From Oscillospiraceae bacterium (lineage in GTDB: Bacteria > Bacillota > Clostridia > Oscillospirales > Oscillospiraceae), in the NCBI GenBank assembly GCA_017937195.1, contig JAGBEA010000011.1:1-53273 (forward strand): a stretch of DNA of 53,273 bases, read 5' to 3'. This document shows positions 1 through 7,926 of the stretch, piece by piece. The translations under genes were made by a program, and so were the position numbers. How positions within the stretch are numbered: the first letter of the stretch is position 1; each line of letters begins with the position of its first letter. The notes below the pieces were generated by a model, which did not search any database, was not told where the DNA came from, and saw only the letters and a program-made list of their open reading frames with translations.

Positions 1-1
1 C

Positions 2-3000
2 GGTACTTGGTCTCCTGCGATCGCGGATGTGACCGGCGATGCCACTTACACGGCGCAGTTTGACAAGACCGTCAACACCTACACCGTTACTTGGGTCAAC
101 TATGACGGCTCCGTGCTGGAAACCGACAACAACGTCCCCTACGGTGACGAGCCCAGCTATGACGGCGCAGCGCCCGTCAAGCCCGCCGATGCACAGTACA
201 CCTATGCGTGGAGTGGTTGGGACCCCGTGGTCTCCATTGTGACCGGCGATGTGACCTACACCGCACAGTTTGACAGCGAGGTCAACACCTACACCGTCAC
301 TTGGGTGGACGGCGACGGCAAGACCTTGAAGGCCGACACGCTTGACTACGGCGACACGCCTGCTTACTCCGGCGCTACGCCTACCAAGAAGGCAGATGCA
401 CAGTACACCTACACCTTCAACGGTACTTGGTCGCCTGCCATCAGCGCTGTCACCGGCGATGCCACCTACACCGCACAGTTCGACAGTACTATCAACAAGT
501 ACACCGTCACTTGGGTCAACTATGACGGCTCTATTCTGGAGACCGACACCGATGTCCCCTATGGAACGGATCCCAGCTATGACGGCGCGGCTCCTACGCA
601 GCCTGCCGATGGGATCTACACCTACGAGTGGATGGGCTGGGAGCCCACCGTTTCCAAGGTCACTGGCAATGTCATCTATGCGGCAAGCTACAACCGCCTG
701 CCCATCCCCTACACCGTCACTTGGGTGGACGGCGATGGCAAGACCCTGAAGACCGACACCCATTACTCCAGCCAGATTCCCTCTTATACCGGCGCTACGC
801 CCACCAAGAAGGCGGATGCTCAGTACACCTACACCTTCAACGGCACTTGGTCGCCCGCCATCGAGCCGGTCACCGGCGATGCCACCTACACGGCACAGTT
901 TGACAAGACCGTCAACACCTACACTGTCACTTGGGTGGATGGCGACGGCAAGACGCTGGGTGAGACCGTCTATGAGTACGGTGATACCCCCACCTACACC
1001 GGCGCTACGCCCACCAAGAAGGCGGATGCTCAGTACACCTATACTTGGGATGGCACTTGGTCTCCTGCGATCGCGGATGTGACCGGCGACGCCACCTACA
1101 CGGCGCAGTTTGACAGTGAGGTCAATTCCTACACCGTCACTTGGGTGGACGGTGATGGCAAGACCCTGAAGTCCGACACGCTTGAGTACGGTGATACCCC
1201 CGCTTACACCGGCGCTACGCCTACCAAGAAGGCAGATGCCCAGTACACCTACACCTTCAACGGTACTTGGTCGCCTGCCATCGTGGATGTGACCGGCGAT
1301 GCTACCTACACCGCACAGTTCGGCACCACCGTCAACACCTACACCGTCACTTGGGTCAACTATGACGGCTCTATTCTGGAGACTGACACCGATGTTCCCT
1401 ACGGCACTGACCCCAGCTATGACGGCGCAGCGCCTACGCAGCCTGCCGATGGCGTCTACACTTACGAGTGGATGGGCTGGGAGCCCACCGTTTCCAAGGT
1501 CACCGGCAATGTCATCTATGCGGCAAGCTACAACCGCCTGCCCATCCCCTACACCGTCACTTGGGTGGACGGCGATGGCAAGACCCTGAAGACCGACACC
1601 CATTACTCCAGCCAGATCCCCTCTTATACCGGCGCTACGCCCACCAAGAAGGCGGATGCTCAGTACACCTACACCTTCAACGGTACTTGGTCGCCTGCCA
1701 TCGAGCCGGTCACCGGCGATGCCACCTACACGGCGCAGTTTGACAAGACCGTCAACACCTACACCGTCACTTGGGTGGATGGTGATGCCAAGACACTGGG
1801 TGAGACCGTCTATGAGTACGGTGATACCCCCGCTTACACCGGCGCTACGCCCACCAAGAAGGCAGATGCTCAGTACACTTATACCTTCAACGGTACTTGG
1901 TCGCCTGCCATCAGCGCTGTCACCGGCGATGCCACCTACACCGCACAGTTCGACAGTACTATCAACAAGTACACGGTCACTTGGGTCAACTATGACGGCT
2001 CTATTCTGGAGACCGACAACAACGTCCCCTACGGTGACGAGCCCAGCTATGACGGCGCAACGCCCGTCAAACCTGCCGACGCACAGTATACCTATACCTG
2101 GAGCGGCTGGGATCCCGCGGTCTCCGATGTCACCGGCGATGTGACCTACACGGCACAGTTCGGTGCTACCGTCAACAAGTACACCGTCACTTGGGTGGAT
2201 GGTGATGGCAAGACGCTGGGTGAGACCGTCTATGACTACGGTGATACCCCCGCTTACACCGGCGCTACGCCTACCAAGAAGGCGGATGCTCAGTACACTT
2301 ATACCTTCAACGGTACTTGGTCGCCTGCCATCAGCGCTGTCACCGGCGATGCCACCTACACCGCGCAGTTTGACAAGACAGTCAACACCTACACCGTCAC
2401 TTGGGTCAACTATGACGGCTCTATTCTGGAGACCGACAACAACGTTCCCTACGGTGACGAGCCCAGCTATGACGGCGCAACGCCCGTCAAGCCTGCCACT
2501 GCCCAGTACACCTATACTTGGAGCGGCTGGGATCCCGCGGTCTCCGATGTCACCGGCGATGTGACCTACACGGCACAGTTCGGTGCTACCGTCAACAAGT
2601 ACACCGTCACTTGGGTGGATGGCGATGGCAAGACACTGAAGACTGACACGCTTGAGTACGGCGATACGCCTGCTTACACCGGTGCAACGCCCACCAAGTC
2701 CCCCGATACCCAGTACACTTACACTTGGGACGGCACTTGGTCGCCTGAGATTGAAACGGTCACCGAGGATGCCACCTACACCGCACAGTTCAAGATCGCA
2801 ACTGCCGATCTGACCATCGAGGCGGAGGGTGCGGACGCGTCTCACAGCTACATCTTCACCGTCACACAGATCGTCGCCGATCCTGCGCAGGAAGCGATCA
2901 CGATGAAGGTAGTGGTGGTTGGCAACAGCCATGTGACCATCAAGGGTCTGCCCGTTGCCACCTACGAGGTGAAGGAAGTCACCCAGTGGAGCTGGCGTCA

Positions 3001-3133
3001 GGCGGATGTCAGCGCACAGACGGTGCTTCTCGACACCAGCAAGACCGTTTCCTTCGACTTCGGCGAAGTGGAAAAGACCCAGTGGCTCAGCGGCTACAGC
3101 TACAACAGAGCTAAGAAAGGAGGCAGCATCTGA
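2..3133 (+). CDS. Repeat-rich secreted surface protein, 5' end missing
   Basis: The reading frame is already open at the left edge, so the signal peptide and start lie outside the window. About 1,043 residues are visible. Most are 70-residue units beginning YTVTW and ending near TYTAQF, resembling the InlB B-repeat / Listeria-Bacteroides repeat class of beta-rich surface modules. After the last unit comes a single domain from about base 2815, starting near TADLTIEAEG, which resembles the DUF7601/pilin-like beta domains of clostridial surface proteins. The C-terminus (KTQWLSGYSYNRAKK) has no sorting motif or membrane anchor. Its stop codon overlaps the next start (TGATG), so the two genes are translationally coupled. 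The likely role is adhesion or matrix structure outside the cell, which is an inference. The repeats are certain. The exact family name is less so. Confidence 0.85.
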   Translation, partial: GTWSPAIADVTGDATYTAQFDKTVNTYTVTWVNYDGSVLETDNNVPYGDEPSYDGAAPVKPADAQYTYAWSGWDPVVSIVTGDVTYTAQFDSEVNTYTVTWVDGDGKTLKADTLDYGDTPAYSGATPTKKADAQYTYTFNGTWSPAISAVTGDATYTAQFDSTINKYTVTWVNYDGSILETDTDVPYGTDPSYDGAAPTQPADGIYTYEWMGWEPTVSKVTGNVIYAASYNRLPIPYTVTWVDGDGKTLKTDTHYSSQIPSYTGATPTKKADAQYTYTFNGTWSPAIEPVTGDATYTAQFDKTVNTYTVTWVDGDGKTLGETVYEYGDTPTYTGATPTKKADAQYTYTWDGTWSPAIADVTGDATYTAQFDSEVNSYTVTWVDGDGKTLKSDTLEYGDTPAYTGATPTKKADAQYTYTFNGTWSPAIVDVTGDATYTAQFGTTVNTYTVTWVNYDGSILETDTDVPYGTDPSYDGAAPTQPADGVYTYEWMGWEPTVSKVTGNVIYAASYNRLPIPYTVTWVDGDGKTLKTDTHYSSQIPSYTGATPTKKADAQYTYTFNGTWSPAIEPVTGDATYTAQFDKTVNTYTVTWVDGDAKTLGETVYEYGDTPAYTGATPTKKADAQYTYTFNGTWSPAISAVTGDATYTAQFDSTINKYTVTWVNYDGSILETDNNVPYGDEPSYDGATPVKPADAQYTYTWSGWDPAVSDVTGDVTYTAQFGATVNKYTVTWVDGDGKTLGETVYDYGDTPAYTGATPTKKADAQYTYTFNGTWSPAISAVTGDATYTAQFDKTVNTYTVTWVNYDGSILETDNNVPYGDEPSYDGATPVKPATAQYTYTWSGWDPAVSDVTGDVTYTAQFGATVNKYTVTWVDGDGKTLKTDTLEYGDTPAYTGATPTKSPDTQYTYTWDGTWSPEIETVTEDATYTAQFKIATADLTIEAEGADASHSYIFTVTQIVADPAQEAITMKVVVVGNSHVTIKGLPVATYEVKEVTQWSWRQADVSAQTVLLDTSKTVSFDFGEVEKTQWLSGYSYNRAKKGGSI
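80..2809 (+). repeat. 13 tandem 210-bp coding repeats
   Basis: Thirteen units of exactly 210 bp (70 codons) start at 80, 290, 500 and so on to 2600, with no length drift. Two unit types are mixed: NYDG units (YTVTWVNYDGS..., GWxP) and DGDG units (YTVTWVDGDGK..., NGTWSPAI). By type the order is N D N D D D N D D N D N D. Units 3-5 and 7-9 are near-identical blocks 840 bp apart, and units 10-11 and 12-13 repeat at 420 bp, so recent block duplication is visible. A partial unit precedes base 80. Confidence 0.95.
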
Positions 3134-3672
3134 TGAAAAAAACCATTCGTGTTAAGCACTTGGCTTTGATTTTGAGTCTGGTGCTGATCCTCTCCATCGC
3201 TGTGGGCGGTACAATCGCCTATATCGCGATGAAAACCAATCCGGTGGTCAACCAGTTCGATGGCTCCTATGTCACCTCCCGTGTCAACGTGAGCGATGAC
3301 ACCATCGATGTGACCAACACCGGCGATGTCCGCGCCTATATCCGCGCCGCCATTCTGGTCAACTGGGAGAGCACCTCCAGCAAGGGTGTGTTCTCCGGCA
3401 GTGCACCGGCAAGCAGCGATTACACGCTGACGCTCAATCTCACCGATTGGCACTATGACAGCGCCACCGGATTCTACTACTACAAAACGGCAGTAGATCC
3501 GTTGGCTACCACCAACGATCTGGTTACTGACATTGCCGTCAATGTCACCCCTCCCGCCGGCTATTCGCTGTGCGTGGAGGTGGTGGCGGAGGCGATCCAA
3601 GCCGACGGTGACCACGATGTGACCGGCGAGAATGCCTACGCTGATGCGTGGGACATCTCCCTCTACGGTTAA
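3133..3672 (+). CDS. Protein with SipW-type signal peptide (TasA/camelysin-like)
   Basis: This 179-residue protein has an N-terminus MKKTIRVKHLALILSLVLIL followed by a GGTIAYIAMKT segment. That is the long hydrophobic signal with a Gly-Gly-Thr-x-Ala-Tyr stretch typical of proteins cleaved by the SipW signal peptidase, such as TasA and camelysin. The mature part is a predicted beta-rich domain (VNVSDDTIDVTNTGDVRAYIRA...) without catalytic motifs. The start codon overlaps the stop of the repeat protein (TGATG), with AAAGGAGG just upstream. The likely role is a fibre or matrix component deposited with its operon partners, by family analogy. A SipW peptidase is not in the window and may lie upstream. 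Confidence 0.75.
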   Translation: MKKTIRVKHLALILSLVLILSIAVGGTIAYIAMKTNPVVNQFDGSYVTSRVNVSDDTIDVTNTGDVRAYIRAAILVNWESTSSKGVFSGSAPASSDYTLTLNLTDWHYDSATGFYYYKTAVDPLATTNDLVTDIAVNVTPPAGYSLCVEVVAEAIQADGDHDVTGENAYADAWDISLYG

Positions 3673-3684
3673 GGAGGTGCTGTG

Positions 3685-4305
3685 ATGAAACGAATCCTTT
3701 CCCTCCTGCTGTGTCTGCTGGTGGCAGCCGGCTGCTGCACCGCAGCCTTTGCTGCAGACAGCGTATCCTATGACGGTGATGCCGACACTTTCGTCTTTGC
3801 CCCCGGCACGGACGAGTCCCCCTCCAATCTGTTTGAGGGATTCCAGAAGGTAATGCCCGGCGACTATCTGATGGATCAGGTGCTGATCAAAAACGACACC
3901 GATTCCGGTATCAAGATCACGGTGTATCTGCGCTCCACCGGTGCGCTGACGGATGAGGAGTTCCTCTCCCAGCTGCAGCTGACCGTGCAGCAGGCAGACC
4001 AGTCCGTCCTCTTCGATGCGCCCGCCAATGAGAGTGCCCAGCTGACCGATTGGGTGGAACTGGGTACCATCTATCCCGGCGGCAATATTACGCTCGATCT
4101 GACGCTGGCTGTGCCCATCACTATGGGCAACGAGTTCAAGAACAAGGCCGGCGCCATCGATTGGGAGTTCAAGGTGGAAGAGTTCCCCGTTGAGTCCCCC
4201 GACACCGGCGACACCGCCCCGCTGCTGCTGTTTGCCTCTATGGCGATCTCCAGCGCAGCACTGCTGGTATTTGTGCTTCTCAAAAAGCGCAGCGCAGCCA
4301 AGTAA
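3685..4305 (+). CDS. SPDTG-sorted cell-wall protein
   Basis: This 206-residue protein begins with a signal peptide (MKRILSLLLCLLVAAG, cleavage near AFAAD). A beta-rich ectodomain follows, then a C-terminal sorting signal: SPDTG, a hydrophobic helix, and the charged tail KKRSAAK. (S/N)PxTG motifs are recognised by class B-like sortases such as that of Clostridioides difficile, so this protein is probably attached covalently to peptidoglycan. The ATG at 3685 is preferred over a GTG three bases earlier because AAGGAGG ends 7 bases before it. It is the last gene of the three-gene surface operon, 12 bases after the SipW-type gene. It may anchor or cap the structure formed by its partners, which is an inference. 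No sortase gene is visible here. Confidence 0.8.
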   Translation: MKRILSLLLCLLVAAGCCTAAFAADSVSYDGDADTFVFAPGTDESPSNLFEGFQKVMPGDYLMDQVLIKNDTDSGIKITVYLRSTGALTDEEFLSQLQLTVQQADQSVLFDAPANESAQLTDWVELGTIYPGGNITLDLTLAVPITMGNEFKNKAGAIDWEFKVEEFPVESPDTGDTAPLLLFASMAISSAALLVFVLLKKRSAAK

Positions 4306-4311
4306 TCACAC

Positions 4312-4353
4312 AAAAAGCTCCGACCTGCCATTACGGCAGGCCGGAGCTTTTTT
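4312..4353. terminator. Bidirectional terminator, surface operon / dfx
   Basis: A long hairpin (AAAAAGCTCCG ... CGGAGCTTTTT with an inner CCTGCC/GGCAGG stem) lies between two convergent genes. It has A and T runs on both sides, so it can stop transcription from either direction. Confidence 0.9.
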
Positions 4354-4381
4354 ATAAGAGGAGAAAGGATTCTTGTGTCTT

Positions 4382-4756
4382 TTACAGTTCGGTTTTCCAC
4401 AGACCGTGGAGATTGCAGTAGGCGTAGACAGCCACGGGCTTCTCATCACCCAGAACGAAGGTGACCTCGGGAGCCTCACCGGGCTGCAGCACCTTGCGCT
4501 GACCGCCCTTCTCGGTCTCCAGATAGACCCACTGGATGAAATGCTCGGGGATCATGGGATGATCGACGCTGCCCACGTTCACGCGGACCACACCGTCACC
4601 AACGGTCACAGCGGGGATATGCTTCTCGCCGCTGGCCTCCACCGTGTTGGGTACCAGCTCTTCCATCTTCTGACCGCAGCACATCATGGGGACACCGGAT
4701 GCGTGGATCATACCGACCAGATTGCCGCAACGGCTGCAAACATAAAACTTACTCAT
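4382..4756 (-). CDS. dfx: Desulfoferrodoxin (superoxide reductase)
   Basis: This 124-residue cytoplasmic enzyme reduces superoxide to hydrogen peroxide without making oxygen, which is the usual strategy of anaerobes. The N-terminal desulforedoxin domain binds one iron with C7, C10, C26 and C27 (CSRC...CC). The catalytic domain shows the expected ligands for the His4-Cys iron: H46 (in EKH, with the active-site lysine), H66, H72, and C114/H117 (YCNLHG). The length is that of two-iron superoxide reductases. It is transcribed alone from a promoter carrying a Crp-type palindrome (4847-4859). Rubredoxin at 7726-7887 is the likely electron donor. No residues appear to be missing. Confidence 0.96.
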   Translation of the reverse strand: MSKFYVCSRCGNLVGMIHASGVPMMCCGQKMEELVPNTVEASGEKHIPAVTVGDGVVRVNVGSVDHPMIPEHFIQWVYLETEKGGQRKVLQPGEAPEVTFVLGDEKPVAVYAYCNLHGLWKTEL

Positions 4757-4819
4757 AGATTTTCCCTCCTGAATGTAATTATAATAAGTGTATTGGGTTC
4801 TGTGTTTTACTGTGTCTTT

Positions 4820-4859
4820 ATTATAGCATACATTTATGACTTTTCTGTGACTTTCTCAC
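4820..4859 (-). promoter_or_regulatory. dfx promoter with GTGA-N5-TCAC operator (site A)
   Basis: On the minus strand there is an extended -10, TGC-TATAAT (4828-4820), with no recognisable -35. The palindrome TGTGA-CTTTC-TCACA (core 4847-4859) is centred 28 bases upstream of the first -10 base. This puts it about 40 bases before the start of transcription, the class II activator position used by Crp/Fnr proteins. Confidence 0.75.
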
Positions 4860-4877
4860 AAAACTTGGAAAAATTTT

Positions 4878-5555
4878 TCAAAGCAGTTGAAAGTGCCGCC
4901 GGCTGCAGGCAATGACCCCCTCCTGACACAGCTTACTGATCTGCACTGACAGCCCGCTGCGCTCCACCTCCAGATAGTCTGCCAGCGCCTGCCGGTCGTA
5001 GGGGATGCTAAACTCGCGGCTGCCGCAGCTGAGGGCTTGCTGCTGCAGGTAAGCCAGCAGCTTTTCCCGGGTGGTGCGCTTGGACAGGATCTGCAGCTTC
5101 CGATGCAGCATCACATTCTTATCGGCGCTGATACGCAGCAGATTGAAGATCACGCGACTGTGGAACTGGCAGCCATTACAGCAGCACATAGACAGCTTGA
5201 CACTGTCCAGCAGCAGTACACAGCTGTCCTGCTCCGCTGTCACCGTCACCGGCAGCACCTGATGACGGGCAAAGGCAAACGCCTCGGCAAATAAGTCGCC
5301 GCCCAGCAGATGGGCTACAATACTGCGCTTGCCGTCATAGTCCTGCCGGCTCAGCTGCAGCATTCCATCCAGCACAATGCCGATGGCAGTGGCGGGGTCT
5401 CCCTCCCGAAAAACCGTCTGCCCCTTCCCGACCGCCATCATCCGCGCGCCCATACAATCCAGCAGCGACTCCATCTCCTGCATCTGCACCCCCTCAAAGA
5501 GAGGACACTCCTGCAAAATTTCCAAATATTTTTTGACGTTTTGTTGAATATTCAA
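4878..5555 (-). CDS. Crp/Fnr-family regulator 1 with Cys cluster
   Basis: This 225-residue regulator has an N-terminal cyclic-nucleotide-type sensor fold (about 15-125), a long dimerisation helix (about 132-160) and a C-terminal winged helix (about 163-225). A cysteine/histidine group, C124 C125 C126 C129 H132, lies between sensor and helix and could bind an Fe-S cluster, metal or nitrosyl. Families with this Cys-rich hinge are common in Clostridia. The recognition helix reads VERSGLSVQISKL, which lacks the Arg-Glu-x3-Arg triad of CRP, so a different operator is expected. The start is a TTG, supported by GGAAGGAG seven bases upstream. Its first four codons are the palindrome TTGAATATTCAA. The gene is divergent from a ferredoxin gene that it probably controls, in the manner of HcpR (inference). 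Confidence 0.85.
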   Translation of the reverse strand: MNIQQNVKKYLEILQECPLFEGVQMQEMESLLDCMGARMMAVGKGQTVFREGDPATAIGIVLDGMLQLSRQDYDGKRSIVAHLLGGDLFAEAFAFARHQVLPVTVTAEQDSCVLLLDSVKLSMCCCNGCQFHSRVIFNLLRISADKNVMLHRKLQILSKRTTREKLLAYLQQQALSCGSREFSIPYDRQALADYLEVERSGLSVQISKLCQEGVIACSRRHFQLL

Positions 5556-5584
5556 TATACAACTCCTTCCCGATGCCGTATACT
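5544..5584 (+). promoter_or_regulatory. Ferredoxin promoter with TTGAATATTCAA operator
   Basis: A perfect 12-base palindrome (5544-5555) is centred 29.5 bases upstream of the -10 box TATACT (5579-5584), with no -35 box. This is a class II activator layout. The palindrome also forms the first four codons of regulator 1 on the other strand, so binding could block or tune the regulator's own expression. Confidence 0.65.
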
Positions 5585-5632
5585 GGGCTCATCCAATAGA
5601 CAATACCACTCTTCTCAAGGAGGATTTTATGT

Positions 5633-6325
5633 ATGATCAGACGAATCATTAAGATCGACGAGGACAAGTGCACCGGCTGCGGTCTGTGTGCCAAGGCCTG
5701 CCACGAGGGCGCCATTGGTATGGTGGACGGCAAGGCAAAGCTGCTGCGTGAGGATTACTGCGACGGCTTGGGCGACTGTCTGCCCGCCTGCCCGGAGAAC
5801 GCCATCTCCTTCGAGGAGCGGGAAGCCCCTGCCTACGATGAGGAGGCCGTACGCCGCGCGCAGGCCGCCAAGACAGCGCCTCTGCCCTGCGGCTGCCCCG
5901 GCTCCCAGTCCAAGGTATTGCAGCCGCAAACGCCCGCTGCAGCCGCTCCTGCATCCAGTGCAAGCCAGCTGCGGCAGTGGCCGGTACAGATCAAGCTGGC
6001 GCCGGTCAACGCCCCGTACTTTGACGGTGCCAAGCTGCTGATCGCCGCCGACTGCACCGCCTATGCCTACGGCAATTTCCACCACGATTTCATCCGCGGT
6101 CACATTACGCTGATCGGCTGCCCCAAGCTGGACGGCGTGGATTACACCGAAAAGCTGACCGCTATCATCGCCAACAACAATATTCAGAGCGTTACCATCG
6201 TGCGGATGGAAGTGCCCTGCTGCGGCGGTATTGAGTCCGCTGCCAAGCGCGCCATTCAGCAAAGCGGCAAGTTCCTGCCGTGGCAGGTGGTCACCGTCTC
6301 CACCGACGGGCGGATCCTCGACTGA
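5633..6325 (+). CDS. Two-cluster 4Fe-4S ferredoxin with CCGG C-terminal domain
   Basis: This 230-residue cytoplasmic iron-sulfur protein has two N-terminal clusters, CTGCGLCAKAC and CDGLGDCLPACP (about residues 11-58). A Pro/Ala/Gln linker follows. The C-terminal domain (about 120-230) carries conserved-looking cysteines in ADCTAYAYG, GCPKLDG and EVPCCGGIE. Proteins of this shape accompany HcpR-type Crp/Fnr regulators and hybrid-cluster protein in anaerobes, which suggests a role in nitric oxide or redox stress. No hybrid-cluster protein is visible in the window. The start is ATG 5633 with AAGGAGG upstream. An overlapping ATG at 5629 stops after a few codons. The gene diverges from regulator 1 and ends at a terminator shared with trxB. 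Confidence 0.85.
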   Translation: MIRRIIKIDEDKCTGCGLCAKACHEGAIGMVDGKAKLLREDYCDGLGDCLPACPENAISFEEREAPAYDEEAVRRAQAAKTAPLPCGCPGSQSKVLQPQTPAAAAPASSASQLRQWPVQIKLAPVNAPYFDGAKLLIAADCTAYAYGNFHHDFIRGHITLIGCPKLDGVDYTEKLTAIIANNNIQSVTIVRMEVPCCGGIESAAKRAIQQSGKFLPWQVVTVSTDGRILD

Positions 6326-6330
6326 CAACG

Positions 6331-6366
6331 AAGAATGTCTGCCCCAAACGGCAGACATTCTTTTTT
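6331..6366. terminator. Bidirectional terminator, ferredoxin / trxB
   Basis: The hairpin AAGAATGTCTGCC ... GGCAGACATTCTT is followed by a T run and lies between convergent genes. Confidence 0.9.
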
Positions 6367-7285
6367 ATTCCTGCGCCAGATATTCCTCGGCATAGTGTAC
6401 CGCCACCGCGCCATCCGCCGTGGCAGTGACCACCTGACGCACCGTCTTGGTGCGCACATCGCCCACGGCGAACACGCCGGGCAGGTTGGTGCGGGTGGAC
6501 TCATCTGCCACCACATAGCCGCCGTCATCCAGCGTAAGCTGACCGCGCACCAGCGCCGTGGCAGGGGCTCTGCCCACGCTGACAAAGAGTCCGTCGCACT
6601 CTACCACCGACTCCTCACCGGTATGGACATCCCGCAGCTTCACACCCTGCAGCCGCCCGTCACGCAGCAGCTCCGTCACGGTGCTGTTCCAGCGGAATTC
6701 CACATTCTCCGCGCTCAGCAGCGGCTGATGGTACAGCTTGGTGGCGCGCAATGTATCGCGGCGGTGGACAACGATCACTTTCTTGGCCACGCGGCTTAAG
6801 AGCAGCGCATCTGCCGCCGCCGTATTGCCGCCGCCGACCACCACCACCGTCTTGCCGCGATAGAACATTCCATCGCAGGCAGCGCAATAGTGGACGCCGC
6901 GGCTGGTCAGCTCCTGCTCACCGTCCACGCCCAGCACTCTGGGCACGGCACCGGTGGACAGCACCACCGTCTTGGCGTAAAAATCGCCCTCGCTGGTGAC
7001 GATTTTCTTCACCTTTCCGGTCAATTCCAGTTCCAGCACCTCTGCCAGTTCCGTTTTTGCACCGAATCGCTCCGCACCGGCACGCATCTTCTCGCCCAGC
7101 GTGAAGCCGTCTACCCCGTCTTCAAAACCGGGATAGTTATCGATCTGGGTGGTCAGTGCCATCTGCCCACCGGCAGACAGCTTCTCCAGCACCACTGTGT
7201 CAAGACCTGCTCTTGCGGCATACAGCGCCGCCGTGTAGCCGCCGGGACCGCCGCCGACTACGATCATATCATAGATGCGCTCCAT
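6365..7285 (-). CDS. trxB: Thioredoxin reductase
   Basis: This 306-residue flavoenzyme passes electrons from NAD(P)H through FAD to a Cys pair and then to thioredoxin. Visible motifs are the FAD-binding GGGPGG (11-16), the redox pair CAAC (C134, C137), the nucleotide-binding GGGNTA (151-156), HRR at 174-176 (the pattern associated with NADPH), and a C-terminal AVGDVR FAD motif. The length matches the low-molecular-weight bacterial type. It sits 12 bases after a thioredoxin gene on the same strand, forming a trxA-trxB operon under the palindrome-bearing promoter at 7644-7684. It may reduce both thioredoxins in this cluster. Confidence 0.96.
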   Translation of the reverse strand: MERIYDMIVVGGGPGGYTAALYAARAGLDTVVLEKLSAGGQMALTTQIDNYPGFEDGVDGFTLGEKMRAGAERFGAKTELAEVLELELTGKVKKIVTSEGDFYAKTVVLSTGAVPRVLGVDGEQELTSRGVHYCAACDGMFYRGKTVVVVGGGNTAAADALLLSRVAKKVIVVHRRDTLRATKLYHQPLLSAENVEFRWNSTVTELLRDGRLQGVKLRDVHTGEESVVECDGLFVSVGRAPATALVRGQLTLDDGGYVVADESTRTNLPGVFAVGDVRTKTVRQVVTATADGAVAVHYAEEYLAQE

Positions 7286-7297
7286 TGCATTGCCTCC

Positions 7298-7615
7298 TTA
7301 CTCGCCCAACGTTTCTTTGATGAACTCCTCGATCTTTGCCTTGGACTCCGGCGCTACCACGCTGCCCAGCGCCTTGCCATTGCGGTACAGCACCAGCGTG
7401 GGGATCACCTCGATCTGCTCCTGCGCTGCCAGCTGCGGCTCATCGTCAATGTTCACCTGAGCCACAGAGAGAACATCTGCGTACTGCTCCGATACCTTTT
7501 CCAGTGCCGGTACGATCCGACGGCAGTATACGCACCACGGTGCCCAAAACTCCACCAGAACGGGTCGGTCACTTTGCCGCGCACTGCGGAAGATTTCTTG
7601 ATTCATAGCCTTCAT
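7298..7615 (-). CDS. Thioredoxin with variant WCVYC active site
   Basis: This 105-residue single-domain thioredoxin has the active site in FWAPWCVYCRR and the cis-proline loop in EVIPTLVLY. The canonical WCGPC is replaced by WCVYC. Changing the two residues between the cysteines usually shifts redox potential and partner choice, so this protein may prefer substrates other than those of the canonical thioredoxin at 8727-9032. It is co-transcribed with trxB 12 bases downstream, so the reductase is probably its physiological partner. The promoter carries operator site B. The fold and length are normal. The specific targets cannot be read from sequence. Confidence 0.93.
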   Translation of the reverse strand: MKAMNQEIFRSARQSDRPVLVEFWAPWCVYCRRIVPALEKVSEQYADVLSVAQVNIDDEPQLAAQEQIEVIPTLVLYRNGKALGSVVAPESKAKIEEFIKETLGE

Positions 7616-7643
7616 ATCGTTATCACCTTTCGTTTTTTTCTGT

Positions 7644-7684
7644 ATTATACCCTACTTTTGTGCCTATTTCCGTGATGTTGTCAC
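7644..7684 (-). promoter_or_regulatory. trxA-trxB promoter with GTGA-N5-TCAC operator (site B)
   Basis: The minus-strand -10 TATAAT (7649-7644) has the palindrome GTGATGTTGTCAC (7672-7684) centred exactly 29 bases upstream of it, and no clear -35. This is the same geometry as sites A, C and D. Confidence 0.75.
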
Positions 7685-7725
7685 ATACAGAAAACCGGCA
7701 CGGCAGATGCCGCACCGGTTTATCA

Positions 7726-7887
7726 TCAGTCGTCACGCTGGGCAAAATCGTTCTTGCCAACACCGCACAGCGGGCAGACAAAATCCTTGGGCAGGTCCTC
7801 CCACTTGGTACCGGGGGCAATGCCCTCCTCGGGGCAGCCCTTCTTCTCATCGTATTCCCAACCGCAAAGCAGGCAAACATATCTCAT
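7726..7887 (-). CDS. Rubredoxin
   Basis: This 53-residue one-iron electron carrier has two cysteine knuckles, CLLCG near the N-terminus and CPLCG near residue 38, which together bind Fe(SCys)4. The spacing and length are standard for rubredoxin. The start is the ATG at 7887, giving MRYVCLLCGW, with GGAGG nine bases upstream. An in-frame ATG five codons earlier is not needed. In anaerobes rubredoxin donates electrons to superoxide reductase and flavo-diiron proteins, both encoded nearby. It is transcribed alone, divergent from Crp/Fnr regulator 2, with operator site C in between. Confidence 0.96.
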   Translation of the reverse strand: MRYVCLLCGWEYDEKKGCPEEGIAPGTKWEDLPKDFVCPLCGVGKNDFAQRDD

Positions 7888-7926
7888 ATTCAATACCTCC
7901 ATATTTGTTATTTTTAGGATGGTCTG

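Noticed and set aside
80-2809. TGAT in the YTGATPTKK part of the repeats as an ApbE flavinylation site
   Set aside because: The required Asp three residues before Thr is missing (the nearest is five before), and the units are not FMN-binding domains.
80-2809. Regular repeats as a CRISPR array
   Set aside because: The period is 210 bp, fully coding in one frame, and without short repeats and unique spacers.
3682-3687. GTG 3682 as start of the SPDTG protein
   Set aside because: ATG 3685 has better spacing from AAGGAGG, and the protein is otherwise the same.
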